Shown piece after piece: positions 8,485 through 18,213 of a stretch of 64,000 nt of DNA. This DNA is from Dolichospermum sp. DET69. GTDB taxonomy: Bacteria; Cyanobacteriota; Cyanobacteriia; Cyanobacteriales; Nostocaceae. Position 1 is the first letter of the stretch. Each line of letters begins with the position of its first letter. The notes under the pieces are model-generated. The model was not told the origin of the DNA, ran no database searches, and saw only the letters and a list, made by a program, of their open reading frames with translations. The translations under genes were made by a program, and so were the position numbers. The stretch is from the NCBI GenBank assembly GCA_017355425.1, contig CP070233.1, positions 598,501 through 662,500 on the forward strand, given 5' to 3'.

Positions 8485-11400
8485 TTATAAATCCGGACTT
8501 AGCACATTGTGTTTCACCAAACTAGCCACAACTGTAGCCAATTCCTCTGGTTCAATGGGCTTAGGCAAATACAACTGAAAGCCTGTCTGGATAGCTCGCA
8601 TTCTATCTTCTACACCTGCATAAGCTGTTAATGCGGCTGCGGGAATATTTCCGCCTTTTTGTGGAGATAGCGATCGCACTTTACGAATTAAAGAGTAACC
8701 ATCTTCTCCTGGCATCCCAATATCACTAACTAAAACATCAGGTTGCCATTGGATCAGCATTTGCAATGCTTCTGGCACAGATGTCACTGCTGTAACTTCT
8801 GCTTGACATTCTTTGAGTACCATAGCAATAAATTCACGACTATCAGCTTCGTCATCTACAACTAACACTTTTACGCCTTCAAGTATTGGCAAACAGGCTG
8901 AAGAACCCAGCAAGACAGAAGGAGATTTTTCTGTTTCTCCCTCAAACTTTTGCTCCTGGGCATTTCTGCTTGCTTCTAGGAGTGGTATTTTGACTGTAAA
9001 TGTTGATCCTTGATTTTCACCTAAACTTTCGACATCAACAGTACCACCATGCATTTCTGTTAAATGGCGCACGAGTGATAATCCCAGTCCTAGTCCACCA
9101 TAAGACCTAGTGCTGGAACTATCAGCTTGACGAAAGCGATCAAAGACGTAGGGGAGGAAATCAGCAGTAATCCCAACTCCGTCGTCAATTACTTGAATTT
9201 CAGCATATTTTGTCAATTGAGGATGATCACTTTTTAGCTCTGGGCTGCAAATCCCAGTCTTATTTAGTCTGATTTCTACATTACCGCCTTGGGGTGTGAA
9301 CTTGATAGCATTGATTAACAAATTCCAGATAATCTGTTGTAAGCGATCGCTATCACCGGAAACAATCACAGAAGAGGCTAACTGCCTTGTTTGGGTTCCC
9401 AACTCCCCAGACTCTTCAGAATAGGGGTAAAAGTGCAAATTGATTTCCTTCGCTTGGGCAGCTAGGGAGACAGTATCAATTGCTAACTTAATGATGGGAA
9501 CTAAATCGCAATTCCGAGGATTAAACTTCAACTTGCCTCTAGTGATGCGCGAAATATCCAACAGATCATCAATTAGCTGGTTTTGCATCTTCGCATTGCG
9601 CTCTATAGTTTCTAAACCTTGTGCCATCTGATCTTCGCTGAACTTGCGAATCTGTAGTAGATGAGACCAGCCGACTATGGCATTGAGAGGCGATCGCAAT
9701 TCATGGGATAAAACCGCCAAAAACTCATCTTTCATCCGGTTAGCATCCCGTAACTCCTCAGTTTGTACCTGTAAGGAAGCGATCAAATTAGCTCTATCCT
9801 TAGCGATCGCTATTTGGTCACACACTGCTTGCATCAGAGATTTTTGAGTTTCATTGAATTTACACAGACTCCGACTACCAAAAGAAAGAGTCCCAATCAG
9901 TCGTCCCTGAGCAATCAACGGATAACCATAAAAAGTTTTAATTCCCAGAGAGCGGAGTATCTCTGTTTTTGGGTCGGTAGATTCCTGAACATGATCTAAA
10001 GCAATTGTCTGGAGTGTCTGAGCTACAGTACCGCACAGACCTTGACCAAACTCCAGCATTTCAATTTTTTCAGCCAATTCCTCAGAAATACCTTCATAAG
10101 AAACTAACCGCATCACCTGAGAGTTTCCTTCAACCGCATAGTTAAAGTAAACATCCAAATCAATCTGCTCTGCTAGTTGTTGAAAAATACTGTCAATCAA
10201 TGCTAATGGTTGCTGGGTAGATAGGAGACTGTTAGCCGTATTAAATAGTAGCTGGAGATTTTTGTAGCCTGATAACAGATCTTTTTGAATTTGTTTGAGT
10301 TTAGTAACATCTTGGAAGGTCATAATACAGGTTATTGGATAACCGTGTATAGCTGGCAGAGCATCAGAATATATGAGAAGAGAGTAAATACCTTTAGATG
10401 TATGCCAGTCTACCTCAACTCCCACCAAACTTTCTCCACGCGCCACTCGCACCCCTGGCATTTGTTCATTAGGGATGCGATTACCTGCGGCATCCGTACA
10501 ATGGTAAATAGTGTGATATTCTTCCGCTGGTTTGTTTTTGGGAAATTCACCCCCAGCTAATTTATCAGCAGCTTGATTAGAAAATGTCACCCGCGCCGTT
10601 ACTGGTTCGAGAAATATTACTGGAATCGGTATCCAGTTAAGTACATCCTCTAGCCATTTTTGGTGATTTCGCAGCAAATTCTCGGACTGCTTTCGCCCTG
10701 TAATATCTAAGAATGCTCCGATACATCCTCTGGTTTTACCATCTTCACTAAATAGCGGGGTGACAGACTCTAACAAAGTCATGACTGTGCCATCGTCATA
10801 GACAACATCAACTTCAAAATCCAAAATTTCTACACCATGAGCCGCAGAATACTGCATGGGCAGTTCTGTTTCGGTCAGTTCTTTACCTTCATGGAACACT
10901 TTAAATTTTGTTGGCCTTTCTTCTGGGGGAGCAGTAAGAGAGCCATTTTGATCAGTCTGCATCCTTAGTAACTTGGCAAAAGCCGGATTCATGTTAATAG
11001 TTTTGCATTCTGGATCTTTTGCGATGCCAATACCAATAGGAATCATGTCCAACAAAGTTTGTAACTCGGTGACTTTTCGCTGTAATTTTTGGTTGAGTTG
11101 GAGGATTTTTTCCTCAGTCTGCTTTTTATCGGTAATATTCCGTGTCACAGTAGCGAAGGCTATTGGCTCTCCTGTGTTTCTATCATTGATAGTGAAGAGT
11201 TGATAATCAACGGGTATTGCTTGGCCTGTCTCAAAGTTACGGAAACGAAATTCTCCTTGCCAACGTCCAACTTTGATTGCAGTTGGTAAAATATGCTCTT
11301 GTAGATATGCCTGATCTGCCGAAATGATGAAATCTGATATTTGCTTTTGCTTTACCTCTTCCATGCTTGTCAGCCCAACCAACTTTTGCCCCGCCTCATT

Positions 11401-12861
11401 GATATAAGTAGCTTGTCCTGTAAGAGTAGCTATCCCAATAAAGTCTGAGCTATTTTCGATCACGGATACTAATTTTTGTTGTGCCGCTTCTGCTTCTTGG
11501 AGTTGACGAAGTGCAGCTTGCTGTTCCGTTAAATCTAGAATAAAGCATACTGCTTTCTCCCGTTCTTCTCCCAGTAACACAAAACCAACTAACACGGAAA
11601 CACGACTACCATCTTTGCGAATATATTCTTTGTTAAATGGTACACAATTGGCATCCGCACTAGACTGGGCTTGAGCGATTACTTGTTCATCAAAATCTAT
11701 ATATTCTGGTGGTGTCAGATTCCACCAATTTATCCTCCCAGCTAATAAATCCTCTTGTGTATAACCAACTATTCTCAGAAATTCGTCGTTTCCTTGGTAA
11801 ATACTCCCATCAATATTGCTAAATAAAATCCCAATAATATTAGCGTTGACGAAACTTTGCAGTTTCTCTTCATTTTCTTTCAATGCTGCTTGGGTGCTTT
11901 TACGCTGACGACTAAGGCGATCAATTACCATAGCCATTTGCCAAATTAAAACGCTAAAAATTATAATTAGAATAGTAGCAAACAGTGAAATGGCAAGGAC
12001 AGGATCATACATCCTCCCTTGTAAACCTTTAAGTATTAACCAACCGACAACAAAAGGTACTGTTATTGCTGGGAATAATAAACGCCGAGCTATTAAACCA
12101 CCATCACTCTTACTGGTTATTACCTGCATTAAACCATGTTTTGAACCCGCCCACAGAATGCCGATAGATAACGCCATTAAAGTCAGTGCCGTATGCAATG
12201 CCATTGATGTTGTATATCGGGTAACACCATAGAGAATTTTCTGTTCGTAGGCATAACCCAGCAACGACTCTAAGGAAATAAAAGCGACTATGAGGGCAAA
12301 AATTTGGGTAGACCAATAGGTAAGCTGTTTTTTTGGCTGAACAATGAAATATAGTGCTAAACCAATTAGCGTAAAACTTGTTGCCGTATTAATCCCCATC
12401 CGTCCAGCATGGGATGTCGTCACTACTATTGGTGAGTCCGGAAATAACAGTTCGTCAATACCGAAATTCCAGTCAAACAAATATTGAATAAGGGTCAGTA
12501 AACCAATTCCAGTTACTGTTACCGCACAAAATCGAGCCAGCCACAAATAAAGAAAATACCGACGGGGAGAATTCCTATTATTTACCTCTGTCTCTGTTTC
12601 CCCTAAACTTATCCTCCGAGCCGCTATGATTTGGGATAGCCAGAGGGACAATCCAGACAACAAAAAACACAGTGCTGTATTCGCCTTCATTGTGGCAGGA
12701 CTACCTGGAAAGCCCTTTTTAAGAATTTCAATATCAAAATACCAACCTAGTATTACCAAACTACCAATGAAGATAGCGATTACACTAGTAACTTTGACTA
12801 CCCCTAGCCGTGCAAGTATTGTCGGTAAATATTTTATCCTCAAATAATGAATATTTAACAT
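8485..12861 (-). CDS. Large multi-PAS hybrid sensor histidine kinase
   Basis: A 1458-residue hybrid kinase. About eight hydrophobic segments fill the first ~320 residues (an integral-membrane sensory region), followed by four PAS-type modules (first one around FVNANIIGILFSNIDG), a GAF domain (LLFNTANSLLSTQQPL onward), a HisKA domain with phospho-accepting His1053 in SHELRSPLNAI, a HATPase with the GLGLGLSLV box, and a C-terminal receiver with phosphorylatable Asp1380 in VSDIGMPGEDGY. No DNA-binding output is present, so phosphate is probably passed to a separate partner. The stimulus is unknown and no response regulator gene is adjacent. Confidence 0.93.
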   Translation of the reverse strand: MLNIHYLRIKYLPTILARLGVVKVTSVIAIFIGSLVILGWYFDIEILKKGFPGSPATMKANTALCFLLSGLSLWLSQIIAARRISLGETETEVNNRNSPRRYFLYLWLARFCAVTVTGIGLLTLIQYLFDWNFGIDELLFPDSPIVVTTSHAGRMGINTATSFTLIGLALYFIVQPKKQLTYWSTQIFALIVAFISLESLLGYAYEQKILYGVTRYTTSMALHTALTLMALSIGILWAGSKHGLMQVITSKSDGGLIARRLLFPAITVPFVVGWLILKGLQGRMYDPVLAISLFATILIIIFSVLIWQMAMVIDRLSRQRKSTQAALKENEEKLQSFVNANIIGILFSNIDGSIYQGNDEFLRIVGYTQEDLLAGRINWWNLTPPEYIDFDEQVIAQAQSSADANCVPFNKEYIRKDGSRVSVLVGFVLLGEEREKAVCFILDLTEQQAALRQLQEAEAAQQKLVSVIENSSDFIGIATLTGQATYINEAGQKLVGLTSMEEVKQKQISDFIISADQAYLQEHILPTAIKVGRWQGEFRFRNFETGQAIPVDYQLFTINDRNTGEPIAFATVTRNITDKKQTEEKILQLNQKLQRKVTELQTLLDMIPIGIGIAKDPECKTINMNPAFAKLLRMQTDQNGSLTAPPEERPTKFKVFHEGKELTETELPMQYSAAHGVEILDFEVDVVYDDGTVMTLLESVTPLFSEDGKTRGCIGAFLDITGRKQSENLLRNHQKWLEDVLNWIPIPVIFLEPVTARVTFSNQAADKLAGGEFPKNKPAEEYHTIYHCTDAAGNRIPNEQMPGVRVARGESLVGVEVDWHTSKGIYSLLIYSDALPAIHGYPITCIMTFQDVTKLKQIQKDLLSGYKNLQLLFNTANSLLSTQQPLALIDSIFQQLAEQIDLDVYFNYAVEGNSQVMRLVSYEGISEELAEKIEMLEFGQGLCGTVAQTLQTIALDHVQESTDPKTEILRSLGIKTFYGYPLIAQGRLIGTLSFGSRSLCKFNETQKSLMQAVCDQIAIAKDRANLIASLQVQTEELRDANRMKDEFLAVLSHELRSPLNAIVGWSHLLQIRKFSEDQMAQGLETIERNAKMQNQLIDDLLDISRITRGKLKFNPRNCDLVPIIKLAIDTVSLAAQAKEINLHFYPYSEESGELGTQTRQLASSVIVSGDSDRLQQIIWNLLINAIKFTPQGGNVEIRLNKTGICSPELKSDHPQLTKYAEIQVIDDGVGITADFLPYVFDRFRQADSSSTRSYGGLGLGLSLVRHLTEMHGGTVDVESLGENQGSTFTVKIPLLEASRNAQEQKFEGETEKSPSVLLGSSACLPILEGVKVLVVDDEADSREFIAMVLKECQAEVTAVTSVPEALQMLIQWQPDVLVSDIGMPGEDGYSLIRKVRSLSPQKGGNIPAAALTAYAGVEDRMRAIQTGFQLYLPKPIEPEELATVVASLVKHNVLSPDL

Positions 12862-12947
12862 TGAGGTTTTTGCACCTGTATCTTAGCTATGAAAAAAATG
12901 ATTTTACTATTTTTAATACTTTAATAGCAATCATTGGTGTCAACTTA

Positions 12948-13003
12948 AGTAAGGGCGTATTTTTTAATTAGGGGCGTATTGCAATACGCCCCTACTTATC
13001 CGT
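12948..13003. repeat. Palindrome gggcgtattgcaatacgccc
   Basis: A perfect inverted repeat (aggggcgtattgcaatacgc with matching ends), preceded by a partial cattggtgtcaactta repeat. Related copies are at 14735-14758 and within a coding sequence at 42250-42271. It sits in the 1.2-kb gap 12862-14072, which holds no gene, only stacked repeats. Confidence 0.7.
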
Positions 13004-13163
13004 CGGCTTCCACACCCGCGGTGGGAATAAATTCCCTGTCTAATAGCTCAAGTCCACGCTCAGTGGACTAAGAGGATGAATGAACTGGTGTACCAAATGT
13101 TATTTTACCCCTCCCTAACCCTCACCTCTCTTTAGAGAGGTGACTTGATTTTCTGTTGGAAAG

Positions 13164-13310
13164 CTGCGGTGTACACACAAGTGATTGAATCGCCCCCTAA
13201 CCCCCAAAATTGGGGGAACAAGAATTTTCAAAGTCCCCCAAAATTGGGGGATTTAGGGGACGAAATAGGCCGAAACTAAGACAGGTAAGACTTGTGCGTA
13301 CACCGCAGCC
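13164..13310. mobile_element. MITE-A, 147 bp, with 8-bp target duplication
   Basis: Inverted ends: ctgcggtgtacacacaagt on the left and acttgtgcgtacaccgcag on the right, one mismatch. The element is flanked by the direct repeat ttggaaag at 13156-13163 and 13311-13318. The interior contains two inverted gene-free blocks (cccccaaaattggggg) of a common palindromic repeat near 13203-13255. No coding capacity. It lies immediately beside MITE-B copy 2. Confidence 0.7.
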
Positions 13311-13330
13311 TTGGAAAGGGGGGACTAAGG

Positions 13331-13559
13331 CTGACAGGTGTAGGTTTTTTACATTGAGATTTATAATAGGGGCCAGACTTGGCAGACAAGGAGGGAAAGT
13401 GGACAAGGAAGAAGGACAAAGAAGAATTAAAACCCATGAAGATAGGGAACATATCGGGCAGAATTTTCCGGTTCTTTCTCTTCACACTCCCTTGTCTACT
13501 TTCCTTCCTTGTCTTCCAAGTCCCGCATAAAACCCAATTGTAAAAAACCTACACCTGTC
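13331..13559. mobile_element. MITE-B copy 2, with 13-bp target duplication
   Basis: Same terminal repeats as the copy at 8130-8346 (ctgacaggtgtaggttttt and aaaaaacctacacctgtc), and the same self-complementary interior (gacaaggagggaaagtgg against cctccttgt-type sequence). It is flanked by the exact direct repeat ggggggactaagg at 13318-13330 and 13560-13572. The pre-insertion sequence can be rebuilt as a ttggaaaggggggactaagg palindromic repeat. Confidence 0.8.
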
Positions 13560-13868
13560 GGGGGGACTAAGGGGGGTAAACAATCATACCTGATACCACT
13601 TTTCAAACAACCGCTAAGGAATTTGAATACCTTACAGGATATGGGTTTTACGTTAAGTTGACACCAATGAATATCAATATAATCCTACACCTTTAATAAT
13701 ACTTCTAGTTGAAATAATTCTCATCTAACTATTAGCATAATATTGCACATAGGGATATAGAAGATAATCATGGTTAAAAATCTATCTTAGGAAGTATTTT
13801 ATAATTATCTCTGTTGAAATCCTGGATGATCTAGGAGACTTCCAAATAAAAAAATATCCCAAAATTTC

Positions 13869-13967
13869 TTGTGGTGCAGGCATCTGTCCCTGCTAATAAT
13901 ATCTATCAGGAGGGAACCAGATGCCCATCCCACAAGATTGAATTATCTTTTTTGTGGAGTCTTCTAG
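13869..13967. repeat. Foldback dispersed repeat, second copy
   Basis: cttgtggtgcaggcatctg and cagatgcccatcccacaag are inverted arms around ctgctaataatat, followed by attatcttttttgtggagtc. The right half matches the start of the window (6-80). No gene is seen between here and the bifunctional nuclease gene stop at 14073. Confidence 0.6.
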
Positions 13968-14072
13968 GATGCGAAATCTCAACTTGTTATGATTGTTGAG
14001 TATGAAGAAAAAAGCCGAAATTTTAGCTTTTTTGCTACTTTCTTTTTCTTCTCCATTCTCAGCATTCACAAC

Positions 14073-14567
14073 TTAATCACCATTACCAAAGCGCTTAATT
14101 AAATCCTCAGGACGAAGATTAGAAATAAATTCGCGGAAAGCTTCCTGTTCAGCTTCATCAGCATCACGATCTACAGGAATAGAAGCATCAGCAACGACTT
14201 CTTCCATCACCCAAATGGGGGTATTTGTCCTGAGAGCGATCGCTATCGCATCACTGGGACGAGCATCAATTTCTTTTTTGACATCCCCTTGCTGAAGAAT
14301 CAACGCCGCATAAAAGGTATCCTTTTGGAGAGTATGAATAATGACCCGATCTAAAGTCATATTCCATATTTCCAACATATTCACAATCAGATCATGGGTT
14401 AAAGGTCGAGGAGGCTTTTGATTTTCCATCGCCCCCATAATTGCCCTAGCTTGTTCCTGACCGATGTAAATGGGCAAAGCGCGACGATCTGAACCATCCT
14501 TCAGAAGTACAATCGGGCTGCGGGTGAGCGCATCTAATGCTATACCAGCGACTTTCATTTCTATCAT
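14073..14567 (-). CDS. Bifunctional nuclease family protein (DUF151/BFN)
   Basis: A 164-residue soluble protein of the BFN (DUF151) family. Signs are the N-terminal VAGIALDALTRSPIVLL strand pair, LPIYIGQEQARAI, the RPLTHDLI helix and the hallmark IDARPSDAIAIALR segment near residues 120-133. Plant and bacterial members have been reported to have RNase and DNase activity; many stay uncharacterised. The start could be either Met1 or Met4. It is a single gene, convergent with nothing and followed by repeat DNA. Confidence 0.87.
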   Translation of the reverse strand: MIEMKVAGIALDALTRSPIVLLKDGSDRRALPIYIGQEQARAIMGAMENQKPPRPLTHDLIVNMLEIWNMTLDRVIIHTLQKDTFYAALILQQGDVKKEIDARPSDAIAIALRTNTPIWVMEEVVADASIPVDRDADEAEQEAFREFISNLRPEDLIKRFGNGD

Positions 14568-15262
14568 TGGTTTAGCCTCTAAGATTCTTTAATCGCTTGG
14601 AACTATGTTGCAGGTAATACATTTCTTCAGTTTTTTCTAGGACAGAAATAAACATAGGAATTTTCTTGTCTATAATGCTTCTATTAAACTCCGATAGCGT
14701 GGCATAAGCCATGGGCTAGGAGTCACCGAGTCAGTAGGGGCGTATAGCAATACGCCCGTACTGAACCACGTTCGCGGAGCGTCCCGGAGGGATATAGGAA
14801 CGAAGGACACGAAGGAAGAAAGAAGAAGGAAGAAGGAAGAAGGAAGAAAGAAGGAAGAGAAGAGTTCACCAATGAGTCCTCAAATTTATCCGGTTATAGA
14901 AGAGTGAAAATGCAAGGGTTTTCAACATCTATTTTCAATAATATTGCACTTGTTTGCTGATAAAACTCTGTAAACATTTATCTATCAACGCTTTGGCTTT
15001 CTTTCAGCAAGTCCTATCTACTGATCAGGTATAAATGAGCCAATTACATACCCTCGTAACAACTAATTTATTTATCCTTCATAATTTTATCCTTCTTTAA
15101 TCTTATGATTCAAGTATGCCTTGGGATTGATGTTAATATGTTAATATTCATTTACCAGAATTGGGAAATAAATTAAACTTACAGGCTTTACATTTTTTCC
15201 GAGAATTATTAGTTGATTTCCGCCAAAATTAGGCAATAAATAAAATTAGTTTCCCAAAAGCT
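14568..15262. other. Intergenic region with dispersed repeats
   Basis: No gene is seen. It contains a gatagcgtggcataagccat dispersed repeat (14692-14711), the palindrome aggggcgtatagcaatacgc (14735-14758), the gttcgcggagcgtcccggag block with an aggaagaaggaa purine run (14766-14863), then about 380 bp of plain AT-rich sequence that should hold the ribE promoter. The block at 14766 matches the interior of the MITE at 5315. Confidence 0.6.
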
Positions 15263-15931
15263 GTGTTTACAGGATTAATTCAAGGTTTAGGAACCATAAA
15301 ACCCTTAACGGCAGATTCGTGGCAGATTAGTTATCTTAGTCAGCCAGAGATGATTATTCAGGATTTAGCCTATGGTGATAGTGTGGCAGTAGATGGAGTC
15401 TGTCTCACAGTTGAAGAGATATTAAAGGATGGGTTTATTGCCACCGCTTCACCAGAAACCCTCCGCCGCACAACATTAGGTAAAGAAGAAACACAACAAA
15501 GATATGTAAATTTAGAAGCGTCACTGCGGGTGGGTGGTAAAGTCGGCGGTCATTTTGTCATGGGTCATGTAGACGGAATTGGTCAGTTAATTACATCTGA
15601 ACAAACGGCTAGTTCGTGGGAAATGACCTTTCTTGCACCACAAGCGATCGCGCGTTATATTGTCCCTAAAGGTAGCATTGCTGTAAATGGTATCAGCCTC
15701 ACCGTAGCTGAATATAAATCAGAATCATCTCAATTTACAGTTGCAGTCATCCCCCTCACATATAGCGAAACTAATTTAAGTCATTTAATCGCCGGTAGTT
15801 GGGTAAATCTGGAAGGAGACATCCTCGGTAAATACGTAGAAAAATTCCTAACTCCTGGAAATAATCACCATCAACAAGAGGAAATTACAACTGCATTCCT
15901 AGCAGAAAATGGATATTTGGAGAAGGAATAG
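15263..15931 (+). CDS. ribE: Riboflavin synthase, alpha chain
   Basis: Catalyses the dismutation of two 6,7-dimethyl-8-ribityllumazine molecules to riboflavin, the last step of riboflavin synthesis. The 222-residue length and the two tandem lumazine-binding domains are typical: the first begins with MFTGLIQGLGTI and contains AVDGVCLTVEE, the second holds GHVDGIGQL and the paired motif AVNGISLTVAEY. The start is GTG; this codon places the conserved FTGL(I/V) at residue 2. The gene ends against a heptamer repeat array and is convergent with the M23 peptidase gene. Confidence 0.95.
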   Translation: MFTGLIQGLGTIKPLTADSWQISYLSQPEMIIQDLAYGDSVAVDGVCLTVEEILKDGFIATASPETLRRTTLGKEETQQRYVNLEASLRVGGKVGGHFVMGHVDGIGQLITSEQTASSWEMTFLAPQAIARYIVPKGSIAVNGISLTVAEYKSESSQFTVAVIPLTYSETNLSHLIAGSWVNLEGDILGKYVEKFLTPGNNHHQQEEITTAFLAENGYLEKE

Positions 15932-16210
15932 GTGACTGTTGACTGTTGACTGTTGACTGTTGACTGTTGACTGGTGACTGTTGACTGGTGACTGTTGACT
16001 GTTGACTGTTGACTGTTGACTGTTGACTGTTGACTGGTGACTGTTGACTGTTGACTGTTGACTGTTGACTGGTGACTGTTGACTGCCAAGAAGTAAGAGA
16101 CAATATCAATATTCTCTCTGTTTCCTATTCCCTGCCCCCTGTCACCTGTCAACGGTCAACGGTCAACGGTCAACGGTCAACGGTCAACTGTCAACTGTCA
16201 ACTGTCACCT
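15932..16210. repeat. Heptamer tandem repeats in two inverted arms
   Basis: About 22 copies of a 7-bp unit (gttgact, with ggtgact variants) run from 15932 to 16085, starting right after the ribE stop. After a 55-bp unique spacer, a second run reads ggtcaac and tgtcaac (16148-16207), which is the inverted orientation. The whole region between the two convergent genes can thus fold back on itself. Such short tandemly repeated heptamers are known from Anabaena-type genomes. Confidence 0.9.
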
Positions 16211-16212
16211 AA

Positions 16213-17781
16213 TTACTGAGCTTGGGCTGTTTTTGTGCCTTGTGTGCCTTGTGCCAACTGGCTGATGCCACCTTCTAACTGCACACCTGGGTCAACAGCA
16301 ACCCATCCATCTTGGGTGAGGTGACGAATTTCAAAGTGGAGGTGGGGACCAGTAGATTTACCGGTGCTACCAACTCGACCAATGACAGTTCCGGGTTCTA
16401 CCCATTGACCAGGTTGAACAAAGATTTCTGACATATGCCCGTAGAGACTTTGTTGCGCCGAACTGTGATTAATGGTGACAGCTAAACCATAACCACCCTG
16501 CCAGTTAGCAGATTCTACTTGACCCCTAGCTGCTGCTAAAATTGGTGTGCCTGTGGGCGCTCCTAAGTCTGTACCAGCGTGAAAACGGCGATCGCCTGTG
16601 ATAGGATGAACCCGCCAGCCAAATAAAGACGTAATTGGTGCAGCAGCAGCCAGAGGGAAGATCATTCCGCCACCGACAGTGCCACGATAGGCCAGGGTAT
16701 TAGTATAAGGAACTTCAGGTAATACTGATGCCAGAGCGAAGTTATAAGACACCATACTAGGACGGGGGGCAAGATTACCCTCCATCATTGGTACTGGTAA
16801 ACTGCCTACCTGGGGAGCGATAGGAGCAGAACTCACTTTTGTTGTACTAAACTCGCTAGGACTGGGGATAAAGCGATTAGCATGATAGGCAGCCTTGGTA
16901 TGACTGCTCGTATTAGTTCTGGAAATCCGCCAATTATTTTGAGGTTGACTAATTTTACTGACATTACTAGCAACAGTTTCAGTAATGTTCTTAGCAACAT
17001 TCTCACTTTGATTGCTGTTTGTAGTTATAGTTTTCCAGCCTAATTTATTTGGCACAGAGACTGGAGTTAATTTAGCAATTTCACTTTTCTTCAGCCAAGT
17101 TGGTGATGATTCTTTAGACTTAGCTACAGTAGGAATTTGTTTCGCTTCAGCGCAACTATCTTGTCTAATAGATACAGTTAGACCACAACCGCTAGACCGT
17201 TCTGTCACCACTACAGAACTAGGTGGTTGATATTTTTCCGCAGCCACACTATTGTATTCATTGGTATCAATATAAGCGTTGTTATAATCCTTGGGTTTAT
17301 TCTCTGTATCCTTAGTAATGTCTTGAGAATTATTACCTGCTTGAGAAACTTCTGGGAGTTTTTTAATTACAGAATCAACTTTACTAACACTAGCAGCGGG
17401 TTGAGTATTTTCTGCTTTGGATTTAGAAATTCTTACACTAGCAGTCGGTTGAGCATTTTCTGATTCAGAAACACTTTTGCTATTTAGCCTCTTTCTCAGA
17501 TTAGCTTGACGGGCAGAAAAATCTGGTTGTTGCTTGACTATTTCTGGAACAATAGTTTCTTTCTGAACTGGATTTGCAACTACTGTTGGTTGAGAATTCT
17601 CAATAGTGGGGACAATGTTGTCTATTGATGAAGTTTCTGTTTGAGCAGTTACAAACCCGCTACCGATAAGACTAAAACTACTTAATAAGCAGAGACTTTG
17701 TGCTGGTAGTCTAGAAGCCAAGCGTTTACTCGTACCACCGGAGTAAGATTTTTTATGGGCAGATTTATGGTGCTGCGGCAT
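16213..17781 (-). CDS. M23 family metallopeptidase (murein hydrolase-like)
   Basis: A 522-residue exported protein: basic N-terminus and hydrophobic segment (about residues 27-48, ending VTAQ), a long low-complexity linker rich in S/N/Q/K, and a C-terminal LytM/M23 domain. The zinc ligands are visible in HAGTDLG and HLHFEIRH, with GYGLAVTINH and LYGHMSE between. It is expected to cut peptidoglycan cross-links or regulate amidases in the periplasm. The ATG at 17781 follows aagagaaaa; the same frame stays open 213 bp further, but that stretch is dispersed-repeat DNA and unlikely to be coding. Confidence 0.88.
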   Translation of the reverse strand: MPQHHKSAHKKSYSGGTSKRLASRLPAQSLCLLSSFSLIGSGFVTAQTETSSIDNIVPTIENSQPTVVANPVQKETIVPEIVKQQPDFSARQANLRKRLNSKSVSESENAQPTASVRISKSKAENTQPAASVSKVDSVIKKLPEVSQAGNNSQDITKDTENKPKDYNNAYIDTNEYNSVAAEKYQPPSSVVVTERSSGCGLTVSIRQDSCAEAKQIPTVAKSKESSPTWLKKSEIAKLTPVSVPNKLGWKTITTNSNQSENVAKNITETVASNVSKISQPQNNWRISRTNTSSHTKAAYHANRFIPSPSEFSTTKVSSAPIAPQVGSLPVPMMEGNLAPRPSMVSYNFALASVLPEVPYTNTLAYRGTVGGGMIFPLAAAAPITSLFGWRVHPITGDRRFHAGTDLGAPTGTPILAAARGQVESANWQGGYGLAVTINHSSAQQSLYGHMSEIFVQPGQWVEPGTVIGRVGSTGKSTGPHLHFEIRHLTQDGWVAVDPGVQLEGGISQLAQGTQGTKTAQAQ

Positions 17782-17889
17782 TTTTTCTCTTTTGTTGTGT
17801 GTAATAAAGGATAAATAATCAATTTTGGACTTTGAACTTCGGCAAAAACGCGCAGTCGAACCATGTGGGATTAACTCTAATCTTAGAGG

Positions 17890-18076
17890 TTGTTTAATAG
17901 CGTTCACGAAGTGTGCCGTATCCCTGCGGGAGCCGGAGGCATCAGGCATAGCGTGGCGTAGCCATAAAGTGTTTCGCTGTGACTTTAGGCACATTTAGAT
18001 CCCCCCTAACTCCCTTAAAAAAGGGGGAACGGTCAACAAATTCTCCCTTTTTAAGGGAGATTTAGAGGGATCTAAA
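17890..18076. repeat. Dispersed repeat plus cctaactccctt palindrome
   Basis: 17899-17965 is a composite short dispersed repeat (gcgttcacgaagtgtgccgt, then ggagccggaggcatc and gcgtggcgtagccat). 18001-18076 is a palindromic pair (ccccctaactcccttaaaaa against tttttaagggagatttagag). Neither is coding. The gap 17782-18213 holds no gene. Confidence 0.65.
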
Positions 18077-18213
18077 ACTTTTGATACCGACAAGAGAACT
18101 TTATGGCTAAAACCACGCAAGCTATCAAACATCCTCTTATATATTAAATCCCAACTTGCTGCACTCAGTTATTGGTTTTGCTCAAAGCACTAAGTTTTTA
18201 ACAAACTGAATCA

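Noticed and set aside
13197-13530. Open frames in both directions across 13197-13530
   Set aside because: They run through MITE-A and MITE-B palindromic DNA and have no protein-like features.
15871-16152. Minus-strand frames of QQSTVNS-type repeats next to ribE
   Set aside because: Product of the heptamer array; no homology and overlap with the ribE 3' end.
17782-17994. 71-residue N-terminal extension of the M23 peptidase
   Set aside because: It translates a short dispersed repeat and lacks a ribosome site; the ATG at 17781 has a good one and is followed by the signal segment.
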